A stretch of DNA of 14,607 nucleotides, from contig CAMHMG010000054.1 in assembly GCA_946186175.1 (NCBI GenBank), positions 1-14,607 on the forward strand. Direction: 5' to 3'. The first letter of the stretch is position 1. Every line of letters begins with the position of its first letter. This document shows positions 1-7,530 of this stretch, in pieces. The DNA is from an uncultured Clostridia bacterium (GTDB lineage Bacteria; Bacillota; Clostridia; Lachnospirales; Lachnospiraceae). Below the pieces are notes generated by a model. The model made no database searches. It was not told where the DNA came from and worked only from the letters and a program-made list of their open reading frames with translations. The position numbers and the translations under genes are program-made.

Positions 1-82
1 ATGACTCACTCCTTAGGTATTCAGATTTTCTTGTCATAATTGCTCTTTCAATAGATTTTAATTGGTGTAAATGTGGTGTCAA
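1..82 (-). promoter_or_regulatory. Promoter and ribosome binding site for a gene at the left edge
   Basis: Read on the minus strand, TTGACA (82-77) and TAAAAT (60-55) are separated by 16 bp, which fits a housekeeping promoter. Further on, AAGGAG (14-9) is followed by six bases and then AT at positions 2-1, so an ATG would be completed by the first base outside the window. The gene itself is not visible. From the neighbourhood it could be another ABC permease or the missing ABC ATPase, but that is a guess. Confidence 0.5.
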
Positions 83-143
83 AAAACCAATCACACATTC
101 ATTTTTTACCAGCAAAACCAAGCACTCCAGCACAAATACCCAC

Positions 144-159
144 ATTACGAAATCGTAAG
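144..159. promoter_or_regulatory. Palindrome TTACG-AAAT-CGTAA, candidate operator
   Basis: TTACG (145-149) and CGTAA (154-158) form a perfect inverted repeat around a 4-base spacer. The site lies between the end of the first FtsX-like permease and the left-edge promoter, about 60 bp upstream of that promoter's -35 box on the minus strand. The same core recurs in a longer palindrome at 7477-7498. The 5-4-5 layout resembles the inverted repeats recognised by BceR-type response regulators. No binding is shown by the sequence itself. Confidence 0.4.
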
Positions 160-230
160 ATTTATTCACTATATCTCTAACCATTCAACTCCACGAAACC
201 CATAACAGATATTTAGCTGCCACGCATCCG

Positions 231-347
231 TCACTCCCCTGCCGTTGCCAGATCCCCTGCCACATCCATTGGCATCTGCTTAAGAGGCACATATACAGCA
301 CCGCAGAGTATGAGGGAAACAACCACAACACTTGATATTGAAGCCAT
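231..347 (-). pseudogene. Cut-off C-terminal tail of the first FtsX-like permease
   Basis: Directly after the TGA at 350-348, and in the same frame, come 38 sense codons that begin ATG-GCT-TCA and end at a second TGA (233-231). They encode a hydrophobic segment followed by VYVPLKQMPMDVAGDLATAGE in two parts: a membrane helix, then a short tail. The intact paralogue ends in the same way with DLATAGE, and so does the remnant at 7192-7371. The tail therefore belongs to the gene upstream and would restore an 843-codon reading frame if the TGA were TGG. No convincing ribosome binding site precedes the ATG, so separate translation is unlikely. Confidence 0.85.
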
Positions 348-2759
348 TCACGGAAAAACGTACTTTGTTGCAGTAAATACGCCAAACACGCCATTGTACA
401 CGCCAAGGCTTAAGCTGGTTCCCAAAACAGTCCCCAAAAGGCAGGCTATTACAGCCTCCAACACACCCTCAAACATTACCATCCTGAATATGTCACTCTT
501 TGAAGCTCCTAATACTCTTAGCTGAGCCAGCTCCTTCTTACGCATGAACAGATTGCTTGCTGTGGCATTAATAGTATTTACCACCGACATCACCACTATG
601 AACAGTACCACCACTCCTGCACCGTATACATACCGCTTAATTCCTTGCATATATTCCACCCATAACGGATAAGGTGAACAGATGTAGGAATAACCATAAT
701 ACTCATCAGAATAACCGATATTATCGGAAAACACCCAGTCTTCATCCATTCCCTGTGGATCTATATCGTTATAACGGCTGACATTTAGCTTGTCAAAATG
801 ATACTGCATACCGCTGATCCAATCCTCATCTACCCCAAGCAGCTTCATATACTGCTCCTTTGTGACTATTGTGATCACAGGCTCATAGAAGACACCCGTT
901 TTTCCCATAAAAGTATTGGATAATCTTCTTCCCTGATTGGCATCCCCCTCAACAATTCCGCAGATCGTATATGTCACATAATCCTCTTTTTCAAGCATCT
1001 CACGGTAGCACTTTCCTTTAATCCTTTCAATGTCCTGATAATACTTTCCATCAAGCTTATCCAATTTTTTCTTCATCTCATTATAGGTTTCTTCGTCATT
1101 ATTCTTTTCTGCCTCATCCCGTTTCCTTTCAAGCTCCTTTGACTCTGTCTCATACTCCTCGGTAACAGGCTGCATCTCTTCTGACAGTAACTCACGAAAG
1201 CTAATAGGATTGACTATATCAATGGTATCCCCCACCTTATAGTCCAAAAATCTTTGGAATTTCTCATATTCATCATCTGACAGTTCATCATATACATAAG
1301 TATAATTACTTACGACCATAAGCATCTCATTATCGTTTTCCGGAAGCCGTCCGTCAATCAAAGTATCCTGATACCTTGCCATATCCTCCTCATCATATCC
1401 GCACACTGCTACCGATGAAGCTTCCATCTTATTGCGAGCCGCAAAATCTTCATAGTCCGGAATAATGTTTTCATCGTAATTTTCCGAAAGGAATCCTCCA
1501 TCTGCCGAATCCATATATTCCTGAAGATACCGGTCGGCAACATACTTCTCCCAATCAGTTGTAGACACCAAAGCAGTATATATCCTCTTTGCCGACTCCA
1601 TTCCCTGCATTTCCGATACCTGCTGCATCTTATCAAACTTTGGAAGAGAATTCATAAGCTCACTCTCTGTCTCCCATGGCATCAAGGTATGCTCATAGTA
1701 GACATGATAGTAACCATTATCCTCATCCTGAAATTCCTTGTATTTTGCAAGGGTAGACAGTACTCCAAAGATAACGATCGACGCCGCAATCCCAAGGGTC
1801 ATGGCACTTATAGTACGGTAAAATCGTCCGGGATTTCTCTTGATATTCTTATAGGCATAGTCACCATTTAGCCCAAACAGCCTGCCAAAAAGCCTTGACT
1901 TTCTTCTTCTTAACCTCTCCTTCTTTATCCTGTACTCCCCGCGAATTGCAGATACCGGTGTCATATCGGCTGCCAGCTTGGCATTTTCATTCATGGCAAA
2001 ATACAGGTCACCCAAGTATGCAATCATAACGAAGGCCAATGGGATAAAATGAAAACCCGTATGCTTCCATGAGACCATGTCCCCGATGATAAGACTTCCT
2101 ATTACCCCCATCACAGTTCCACATATTATTCCGCCAAGCTCAAGTATCAGTCCCTGAAGGTAAATGATCCATCGCATCTGACCCTTTGTAGAACCGATGC
2201 ACCTTAATTGTCCGAAATCCTTAATGCGCTCTAACATATTAAGCTGAATTGAATTCCTTATAAGTCCTACTCCGAATATGGCAATGATATACGATATAAG
2301 CAATGCTATAAGGATAGCAACATAGATAATATTCCCCTCATCCCCCTGAAGATAAGTGGCGGCCATCTCGTAATGGATCCTGCCTTCCACGCCATACTTC
2401 GACTTAATATCTTCAAATATCTTATTTATCCTGTATGGGTTGGTTGTATTGATATAGAGAGCATTATTATAGTTTGTGGAACCATAATAGTTGTACTTAT
2501 AATAGTCTGCGACAGTTCCATCCTTAACCCATGGATCATTTAATATATCATTTATCTGCTGTTCATTCTCCGTAAAGAAAACCATCTCAAAATCATAGTT
2601 CTCCCTGAGATATGCACGGTAATTCAGAAGATACGACAAAAAGAGATTAAGCAGCATGTACAGAAACATCACGGAAATGCTAACTCCTATTACTGTGATC
2701 AAGCTCCTTTTCTTATTCGTTTTGATGTAGCGAAATGCTAAGTCTGTGTAATGAATCAT
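348..2759 (-). CDS. FtsX-like ABC transporter permease, copy 1, truncated by an in-frame TGA
   Basis: This is a membrane permease of the FtsX/MacB-like superfamily, expected to pair with a cytoplasmic ABC ATPase. The 803 residues show helix 1 at about 20-45, an outer domain of about 100 residues, three helices at about 145-255 with the FtsX core (LRCIGSTK), a basic linker, helix 5 at about 315-337, and a second outer domain of about 370 residues. That domain contains a highly charged, probably coiled-coil stretch. Two more helices and a second FtsX core (LRVLGASK) follow. Translation stops at KYVFP, exactly where the intact paralogue reads FVFPW. The final helix and the DLATAGE tail lie in frame beyond the TGA. 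The start is well supported: GAGGAGG ends 10 bases before the ATG. An in-frame TGA may mean a recent pseudogene, a sequencing error, or a tolerated truncation. The substrate is unknown; peptide-antibiotic sensing or export would fit the neighbouring regulator and kinase, but this is inference. Confidence 0.85.
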   Translation of the reverse strand: MIHYTDLAFRYIKTNKKRSLITVIGVSISVMFLYMLLNLFLSYLLNYRAYLRENYDFEMVFFTENEQQINDILNDPWVKDGTVADYYKYNYYGSTNYNNALYINTTNPYRINKIFEDIKSKYGVEGRIHYEMAATYLQGDEGNIIYVAILIALLISYIIAIFGVGLIRNSIQLNMLERIKDFGQLRCIGSTKGQMRWIIYLQGLILELGGIICGTVMGVIGSLIIGDMVSWKHTGFHFIPLAFVMIAYLGDLYFAMNENAKLAADMTPVSAIRGEYRIKKERLRRRKSRLFGRLFGLNGDYAYKNIKRNPGRFYRTISAMTLGIAASIVIFGVLSTLAKYKEFQDEDNGYYHVYYEHTLMPWETESELMNSLPKFDKMQQVSEMQGMESAKRIYTALVSTTDWEKYVADRYLQEYMDSADGGFLSENYDENIIPDYEDFAARNKMEASSVAVCGYDEEDMARYQDTLIDGRLPENDNEMLMVVSNYTYVYDELSDDEYEKFQRFLDYKVGDTIDIVNPISFRELLSEEMQPVTEEYETESKELERKRDEAEKNNDEETYNEMKKKLDKLDGKYYQDIERIKGKCYREMLEKEDYVTYTICGIVEGDANQGRRLSNTFMGKTGVFYEPVITIVTKEQYMKLLGVDEDWISGMQYHFDKLNVSRYNDIDPQGMDEDWVFSDNIGYSDEYYGYSYICSPYPLWVEYMQGIKRYVYGAGVVVLFIVVMSVVNTINATASNLFMRKKELAQLRVLGASKSDIFRMVMFEGVLEAVIACLLGTVLGTSLSLGVYNGVFGVFTATKYVFP

Positions 2760-2791
2760 ACAGTCTTTTCCTCCTCATAAATAATACTGAC

Positions 2792-2803
2792 AGTTATATA
2801 ACT
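2792..2803. repeat. Perfect 12-bp palindrome AGTTATATAACT upstream of permease copy 1
   Basis: AGTTATATAACT is fully self-complementary and lies 33 bp upstream of the permease start, in the divergent gap between that gene and the Uma2 gene. It lies about where a promoter would be expected, so it may be an operator or simply AT-rich promoter DNA. It does not resemble the TTACG-N4-CGTAA sites elsewhere in the window. Confidence 0.3.
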
Positions 2804-2832
2804 ACAAAGCCCTTTATTTTCTGCTTTATTTT

Positions 2833-2863
2833 TTGATTGAAATCAATTAAAATATATTATAAT
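2833..2863 (+). promoter_or_regulatory. Candidate promoter for the Uma2 gene
   Basis: TTGATT (2833-2838) is followed after 16 bp by TATTAT (2855-2860), overlapping TATAAT (2858-2863). The -35 hexamer also forms half of an inverted repeat, TTGATT-GA-AATCAA. A second TATAAT at 2896-2901 lies too close to the ribosome binding site to be the likely -10. The region is extremely AT-rich, so chance matches are easy. Confidence 0.35.
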
Positions 2864-2920
2864 ATCACTATATATAATATTGATTTTGAAACCACTATAA
2901 TGAATCGGGAGGTACATGCT

Positions 2921-3472
2921 ATGGATATGGTACAATCAAACTTCTATACAGAAGAAGACTACTACAACACACCGGAAAATGTACGCTGTGAGTTGATTAA
3001 CGGCAATCTTATCTATGCCCAGGCATCACCCAGCAGAATTCATCAAGATATTCAGCGGGAATTAACTTTAATTATTGGCAATTATATCAAATCCAAAGGA
3101 GGCAAATGCAAAGTCTATCCCGCTCCCTTTGCCGTAAAGCTTAATAAAGACAAGAGTAATATCGTTGAGCCTGATATAAGTGTAATATGTGATCCGGACA
3201 AGCTGACAGACAGAGGCTGTACCGGTGCTCCAGATTGGATCATAGAGATAATATCTCCGTATAACAGAAGCCATGACTACATTACCAAGCTCAACCTGTA
3301 CAAGGATGCCGGTGTACGTGAATACTGGATTGTTGACCCTACCACATCCGGAATACTTGTGTACCATATGCAGGATGATGACTTTGATGTGAAATCATAT
3401 ACATTTAACGATTCTATCGACGTTAATATATATGATGATCTGAGCATTGATTTCAAATCTCTGGACATTTAA
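2921..3472 (+). CDS. Uma2-family (DUF820) putative restriction endonuclease-fold protein
   Basis: The 183-residue product matches the Uma2/DUF820 family, which has a PD-(D/E)XK nuclease fold and whose biological role is largely unknown. The hallmarks in order are an N-terminal ELINGNLI segment, VEPDISVICD with Asp85, DWIIEIIS with Glu109, KLNLYKDAGVREYW with Lys123, and VDP. The start at 2921 is chosen because GGGAGG (2907-2912) sits 8 bases upstream. The frame is open further back to 2837, but that would add 28 residues unlike the family. It is the only plus-strand gene in the window. It is divergent from permease copy 1 and convergent with copy 2, ending only 24 bp from the latter's stop. 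This placement suggests insertion between two related permease genes. Family assignment is firm, function is not. Confidence 0.9.
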   Translation: MDMVQSNFYTEEDYYNTPENVRCELINGNLIYAQASPSRIHQDIQRELTLIIGNYIKSKGGKCKVYPAPFAVKLNKDKSNIVEPDISVICDPDKLTDRGCTGAPDWIIEIISPYNRSHDYITKLNLYKDAGVREYWIVDPTTSGILVYHMQDDDFDVKSYTFNDSIDVNIYDDLSIDFKSLDI

Positions 3473-3496
3473 TCTCATCATATCTTACAGGTGATT

Positions 3497-6163
3497 CTAC
3501 TCCCCCGCCGTAGCCAGATCTGCTGCCACATCATTTCCCATCTTCTTAAGCGGGATATATGCAGCCCCGCCAAGAATCAACACCGATACAATAATGCTAA
3601 GTATAGCAGGAATCCACGGAAATACGAATTCCACATCCTTATAATATCTGAATATAAACATAATAATTCCATAGCTTATTCCGGCGCCCAACGCAGTGCC
3701 GGTGACACAGGATATGATCGCTATAATAATTCCTTCCATCATTACCAGCTTAAACAGTCCCTTTTTTGACACCCCTATAACCCGGAGCTGGGCAAACTCC
3801 CTACGTCTCATGTATATATTACTTGAAGTGTTATTGATATAATTAATCACCACCATTGACACGAGAAACATAGAAATAAGCACAGCAGCTATTATTCTTT
3901 TTTTAAGCGCCCTTTTGGCGTACTCCCAATCAGGATAGGATGACATGAAATACCCATCATAAGCCGAAACCGTATATCCATCCTTTTCATTATCACCCTG
4001 CCAGTTATACCAGTCAACCTGTTCATACTGCTTTAATGTAAACGGGTCAAAATGATACATCATTCCGCTGAAATAATCCTCTTCACGCCCAGTCACATCA
4101 TGAAACCTTTCTTTGGGGACGATTACCATGGGAATTGGATCCTCCGCAGCTGCCCTGCTTATGGCATTTCGGTCAAGTATACCCTCAATCCTGTATGTTT
4201 TATATAATCCTTCCGTTTTCAGTTCATCATACACCTCAACTATCGTCTTATATTGCAAAGTATAGAAGGCATCACGATACTTTTGCTTTTTATGTTCAAG
4301 CTTAAGTGCCTTAACCATATCCCCTTCATTTTCCGCTTTTTCAATCTCTTCTAAAATATCATCTGCTGTGGTCTCGAATTCCTTCTCGGCATCATCCACT
4401 CTCTCATGATACCTCTTACGGTATTGTGTCATATCAAGCAGTGAAATGGTATCGCCCAACTTGTAATCAAGTAAATGCTCATGCTTAAGATACACCATAT
4501 ACTCATCAATACTGTATCTGTCGTCATGAACCCACATATAATCATCTGCAACAATTACGACACCTTCATCACTCACATCTAGAGTTCCTGCCACCAAATG
4601 TTCTTTCAGTCTTGCCATATCACCTTCATCATAACCCACAACATTTACCGCATTATCATATAAAAGATTCGACCTTACCCACATCTCCTTATCGTTATTC
4701 TGTACGCCTTCTCCTTCCGCGAACTCACTCTTATTATTTCTCCTCTCTTCTATCAATCTACCCTTTGTGTAATATTCATCAGAAAAATGCGAGAACAGAT
4801 CATCTTCATCCGCAACAAGCATCTCATCTACATACACCATCTTAGCCTCAGTCAGATTTGTCAGATTGCTGATCTCTTCATTTAATTTGGTAAACGGAAC
4901 ACGGGACACCGTGTCCGCCCACTCACACATTATATCCGTATACCATGTGACATATATGGGATAGTAGCCGTAGTAATCCTGCCATTTCCTGTCATAATCT
5001 ATTAATGCGATCATACCGCAGGATAAAATGATAACCGCCGCTACACCAAATGTCATAGCTGTAACCATCTTAAAAAATCTCCCCGGGGAACGCATAATAT
5101 TCTTATAGGCATAGTCTCCCTCTACACCGAATAATCTTATTATCAGTCTGCCAAACAAGCTGATTTTTCGGCCCTTAAGTTTCCCTGATTTTGTCTTTCT
5201 TGATTTCTTATCTGTCTTAATTATATTTTGGTCTTTTTCATCGAGATTGCTTTTATCGCTCTTCTTGCTAAATGATATCCCTTTCTTCAGAAACTCTTGT
5301 AATACTATCTTTTTCTTCTTTCCCAGATGTACACGATACTCTCCCCGTATTGCTGATATAGGCGACATTCCCGTCACCAGTTTCGCATTTTCTTTCATGG
5401 CAAAATATAAGTCAAGCAAAAAGGCCAGCAGCACAAATACCATAGGAAGAAGATGAAAGCCTGTATTCTTCCAGCCAATAAGCTCTCCTCCAACAACACT
5501 TCCTACGCTGCCTAACAATGTACCTAATATTATTCCCAAAAGTTCCAATACTGCGCCCTGAATGTATATCACTGCCTGCATCTGTTTTTTTGTGGAACCG
5601 ATGCATCTTAAATTACCAAAATCCTTAACCTGTTCAAACAAAGTCAACTGTATGGAATTCCTTATAATACCCACACCGAAAATGGCAAATATGTAAGAAA
5701 TGAAAAAATACACAAGTATTATCACCCGCATTTGTTCTCCATCACTTCCCTGCAGATATAACTGGGCCAGAACATCATTGAGTTCTCCCTCAACTCCATA
5801 TTCTGTCATAAGCTCAGACAATGTATTATTCATACGATAAGGATTGACAGTATTGATGTACATGGCATTCTCATACACGATGGGTGATTCATAATCATAG
5901 TCATAATACGCCCCCAGGGTTACATCCTTTACACGACTGTCACTGCTTATCCTTTCAATCTGCTCACCGTTATCCGTAAGCAATACTATTTCATAGTCAT
6001 GTAATGATCTTATATCCGCACGCTCATTTAATACATAACTCCATCCAAGATTGAGGACAATATAGAGAATCATGACGGATATGGACACACCAAGCGCCGT
6101 CAGCACACTTCTTGTTTTTTTCATTTTGATATAACGAAACGCTAAGTCTGTATAATGAATCAT
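3497..6163 (-). CDS. FtsX-like ABC transporter permease, copy 2, intact
   Basis: This 888-residue permease is a full-length paralogue of the copy at the left. Both begin MIHYTDLAFRYIK, both carry LRCIGSTK in the first FtsX core and an LRV-G-SK motif in the second, and they share outer-domain landmarks such as MYHFD. It keeps the conserved Trp in FVFPW, the eighth helix, and the DLATAGE terminus. Eight helices are predicted, with two outer domains. The second outer domain contains a charged probable coiled coil (about residues 560-620). It differs from copy 1 by a Lys/Ser-rich cytoplasmic linker about 48 residues longer, at roughly 277-345. AAGGAG precedes the ATG by about 11 bases. Its leader shares TGTCAGTATTA with that of copy 1, supporting a duplication that included upstream DNA. 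It follows the phosphodiesterase gene by 45 bp and is probably cotranscribed with it. The partner ATPase is not in the window. Confidence 0.92.
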   Translation of the reverse strand: MIHYTDLAFRYIKMKKTRSVLTALGVSISVMILYIVLNLGWSYVLNERADIRSLHDYEIVLLTDNGEQIERISSDSRVKDVTLGAYYDYDYESPIVYENAMYINTVNPYRMNNTLSELMTEYGVEGELNDVLAQLYLQGSDGEQMRVIILVYFFISYIFAIFGVGIIRNSIQLTLFEQVKDFGNLRCIGSTKKQMQAVIYIQGAVLELLGIILGTLLGSVGSVVGGELIGWKNTGFHLLPMVFVLLAFLLDLYFAMKENAKLVTGMSPISAIRGEYRVHLGKKKKIVLQEFLKKGISFSKKSDKSNLDEKDQNIIKTDKKSRKTKSGKLKGRKISLFGRLIIRLFGVEGDYAYKNIMRSPGRFFKMVTAMTFGVAAVIILSCGMIALIDYDRKWQDYYGYYPIYVTWYTDIMCEWADTVSRVPFTKLNEEISNLTNLTEAKMVYVDEMLVADEDDLFSHFSDEYYTKGRLIEERRNNKSEFAEGEGVQNNDKEMWVRSNLLYDNAVNVVGYDEGDMARLKEHLVAGTLDVSDEGVVIVADDYMWVHDDRYSIDEYMVYLKHEHLLDYKLGDTISLLDMTQYRKRYHERVDDAEKEFETTADDILEEIEKAENEGDMVKALKLEHKKQKYRDAFYTLQYKTIVEVYDELKTEGLYKTYRIEGILDRNAISRAAAEDPIPMVIVPKERFHDVTGREEDYFSGMMYHFDPFTLKQYEQVDWYNWQGDNEKDGYTVSAYDGYFMSSYPDWEYAKRALKKRIIAAVLISMFLVSMVVINYINNTSSNIYMRRREFAQLRVIGVSKKGLFKLVMMEGIIIAIISCVTGTALGAGISYGIIMFIFRYYKDVEFVFPWIPAILSIIVSVLILGGAAYIPLKKMGNDVAADLATAGE

Positions 6164-6208
6164 ATTGTATATTACTCCTTATATTAATACTGACAATTTT
6201 GAAATCAA

Positions 6209-7084
6209 CTATTTCTTTCCCGGCAGGAAGCTGTCAAATATGATGACGTCAAAAACCTTCTCCGCCTTACGAAGCGCCTCTTCACTTCTTACAGTCCATG
6301 CAGCACATACTACCGAAAACAATTTTCTACATATAAAAAATGACGGCTGATACTTGTATCTGTAATTGTATGCAATAAAATCAGGTCTCGATAAGAAATT
6401 AAGCATAAGATTGGTAAGTATAATATTCTCATACCATCTGCGCTTTAATGTGCTCCTGAAAAAGTTCGTTGATAACTGTCCTCTAAGTACATCCGGTCTG
6501 TTCTTCTTAAACCATGAAAGTACCAGCGGATGAAATGATTCCACACAGTATGTACCCCTGTATGAATCCAGATACTCCGCGGTAAGCCTTGTTGTCCTTC
6601 TGTAATTACCTTCGGATTTCACCTCAACTATTAACGGTACTTTCCCATCTATCACCTTAAGAACATCCTCAAAAAGCGGTATCTTATAATCTGTTCCGAC
6701 AAGATTATATTTCCTAAGTTCATCATATGTACAGTCATGGAGATTCTTCTCAACTCCGCACATTCTAAACAATGACTCATCATGGAACACAACAACTCTA
6801 CCATCAGAAGTTGTCTGTGTGTCAAGCTCAATACCATATCCCGCTGCCACTGCTCTCTCAAAGGCAGGCAGGGAATTCTCAGGGATTATGTCTTCAACCA
6901 ACCCCTCCTGTTTGTCTTTATCACCACTATTAACTTTCTCCTGCACCTGCCCATTATAAAACAACCCTCTGTGAGCAATATACACCTCACAAAACGGCAG
7001 CATTTTCTCACTGCGTCCTGTATTCGGAGCTATAAGAAACAGATATATTATTATAAGTACAATAATCACGATTCCAATCAACAT
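6209..7084 (-). CDS. Membrane-anchored glycerophosphodiester phosphodiesterase
   Basis: The product is predicted to hydrolyse glycerophosphodiesters to glycerol-3-phosphate and an alcohol, acting on lipid or teichoic-acid breakdown products at the membrane. The GDPD TIM-barrel signature is clear: AHRG near the N-terminus, PENSLPAFE, ELDTQTTSDGRVVVFHDE with the metal-binding acidic residues and second catalytic His, EVKSEG, then CVESF and AAWTV. A single N-terminal helix (about residues 1-20) anchors it, with the catalytic domain probably outside. The ATG at 7084 is preferred because GGGAG ends six bases before it. The ATG two codons earlier (7090) abuts the GGGAG and leaves no spacing. It is preceded by its own promoter and followed closely by permease copy 2. 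It lies between the permease remnant and the intact permease, so a role in envelope maintenance linked to the permeases is plausible but unproven. Confidence 0.93.
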   Translation of the reverse strand: MLIGIVIIVLIIIYLFLIAPNTGRSEKMLPFCEVYIAHRGLFYNGQVQEKVNSGDKDKQEGLVEDIIPENSLPAFERAVAAGYGIELDTQTTSDGRVVVFHDESLFRMCGVEKNLHDCTYDELRKYNLVGTDYKIPLFEDVLKVIDGKVPLIVEVKSEGNYRRTTRLTAEYLDSYRGTYCVESFHPLVLSWFKKNRPDVLRGQLSTNFFRSTLKRRWYENIILTNLMLNFLSRPDFIAYNYRYKYQPSFFICRKLFSVVCAAWTVRSEEALRKAEKVFDVIIFDSFLPGKK

Positions 7085-7118
7085 ATACATCTCCCATTTA
7101 AAATAATTTTACGGGACA

Positions 7119-7147
7119 ATTGTACATTTCAATTTCTAAATCGTCAA
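7119..7147 (-). promoter_or_regulatory. Promoter of the phosphodiesterase-permease operon
   Basis: On the minus strand TTGACG (7147-7142) and TACAAT (7124-7119) are separated by exactly 17 bp, and each hexamer matches consensus at five of six positions. The predicted start lies about 28 bases before the phosphodiesterase ATG. This is among the best housekeeping-type promoters in the window. It would let the two downstream genes be expressed independently of the remnant upstream. Confidence 0.65.
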
Positions 7148-7191
7148 CAAACACCTGCCTGTTTCTCGTGGCATTTTCCGACAAATTATTC

Positions 7192-7371
7192 CTACTCTCC
7201 GGCTGTTGCAAGGTCAGATGCAACATCCATCGGCATTTGTTTAAGTGGAACATACACCACTCCGCAAATTATAAGCGATACCATCACAATACTAAGTATA
7301 AATGCTGCCCACGGGAATACATACTGCATATTGACTGTTTTGATAACGGCATAATTCTTTACTATACATAA
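7192..7371 (-). pseudogene. C-terminal remnant of a third FtsX-like permease
   Basis: The frame ending at TAG (7194-7192) is open for 59 codons back to a TAA at 7374-7372. It encodes a segment containing QYVFPWAAFILS, a membrane helix, VYVPLKQMPMDVA and the terminus DLATAGE. This matches the last helix and tail of both long permeases, and the tail is closest to copy 1. It carries the Trp that copy 1 has lost. The first in-frame ATG lies only just before QYVFPW, and about 750-800 upstream codons expected for this family are absent. A GGAG-spacer-ATG at 7369 lies in another frame and yields only 25 codons. This looks like a deletion scar joining the start of one gene to the end of another. Confidence 0.85.
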
Positions 7372-7408
7372 TTATTCTCCACTTAATTCTAAGATATTAA
7401 ACCATACC

Positions 7409-7439
7409 AAAAAGGCATAGTTTTCTTAACTATGCCTTT
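7409..7439 (-). terminator. Rho-independent terminator after the transglutaminase-like gene
   Basis: AAAGGCATAGTT (7411-7422) and AACTATGCCTTT (7428-7439) form a perfect 12-bp stem with a 5-base loop. On the minus strand the stem runs into five T residues (7413-7409). It lies about 90 bases after the stop of the transglutaminase-like gene and ends the regulator-kinase-transglutaminase unit. The stem overlaps the expected start point of a promoter whose -10 lies at 7446-7441. Confidence 0.8.
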
Positions 7440-7440
7440 G

Positions 7441-7446
7441 ATTATA
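7441..7446 (-). promoter_or_regulatory. Candidate -10 box (TATAAT) without a -35, next to the terminator
   Basis: A perfect TATAAT on the minus strand has ACCAAA where a -35 box would be, so any promoter here would need an activator. The palindrome at 7477-7498 is centred about 53 bases upstream of the predicted start. Downstream is only the permease remnant, so the promoter may be a leftover of the lost operon. Confidence 0.35.
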
Positions 7447-7476
7447 ATATATGATAGTTACATTTTGGTGACTGAT

Positions 7477-7498
7477 ATTCTTACGAAAACGTAAGAAT
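7477..7498. promoter_or_regulatory. 22-bp palindrome ATTCTTACG-AAAA-CGTAAGAAT, candidate operator
   Basis: Two perfect 9-base arms surround AAAA. The core TTACG-N4-CGTAA is repeated at 144-159. The site lies between the transglutaminase-like gene and the permease remnant, in front of a TATAAT with no -35 box. It has no T-run on either side, so it is not a normal terminator. The 5-4-5 architecture resembles sites used by BceR-type response regulators, one of which is probably encoded 2 kb away. A second small palindrome, GGATAATATCC, follows at 7501-7511. Confidence 0.5.
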
Positions 7499-7530
7499 CC
7501 GGATAATATCCTTTGTATTCTTATTAATTA

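Noticed and set aside
310..525. Plus-strand 71-codon frame opposite the end of permease copy 1
   Set aside because: It lies fully antisense to the permease coding sequence, including its conserved C-terminal region, and has no recognisable motif.
6782..7354. Plus-strand 190-codon open frame opposite the phosphodiesterase
   Set aside because: It runs antisense to a clear GDPD gene, its promoter and the permease remnant. Its composition is unlike a protein family and no good ribosome binding site was seen.
7292..7369. 25-codon minus-strand frame with a good GGAG ribosome binding site
   Set aside because: It overlaps the permease remnant in another frame. It is better explained as the leftover start of a deleted gene than as a functional peptide.
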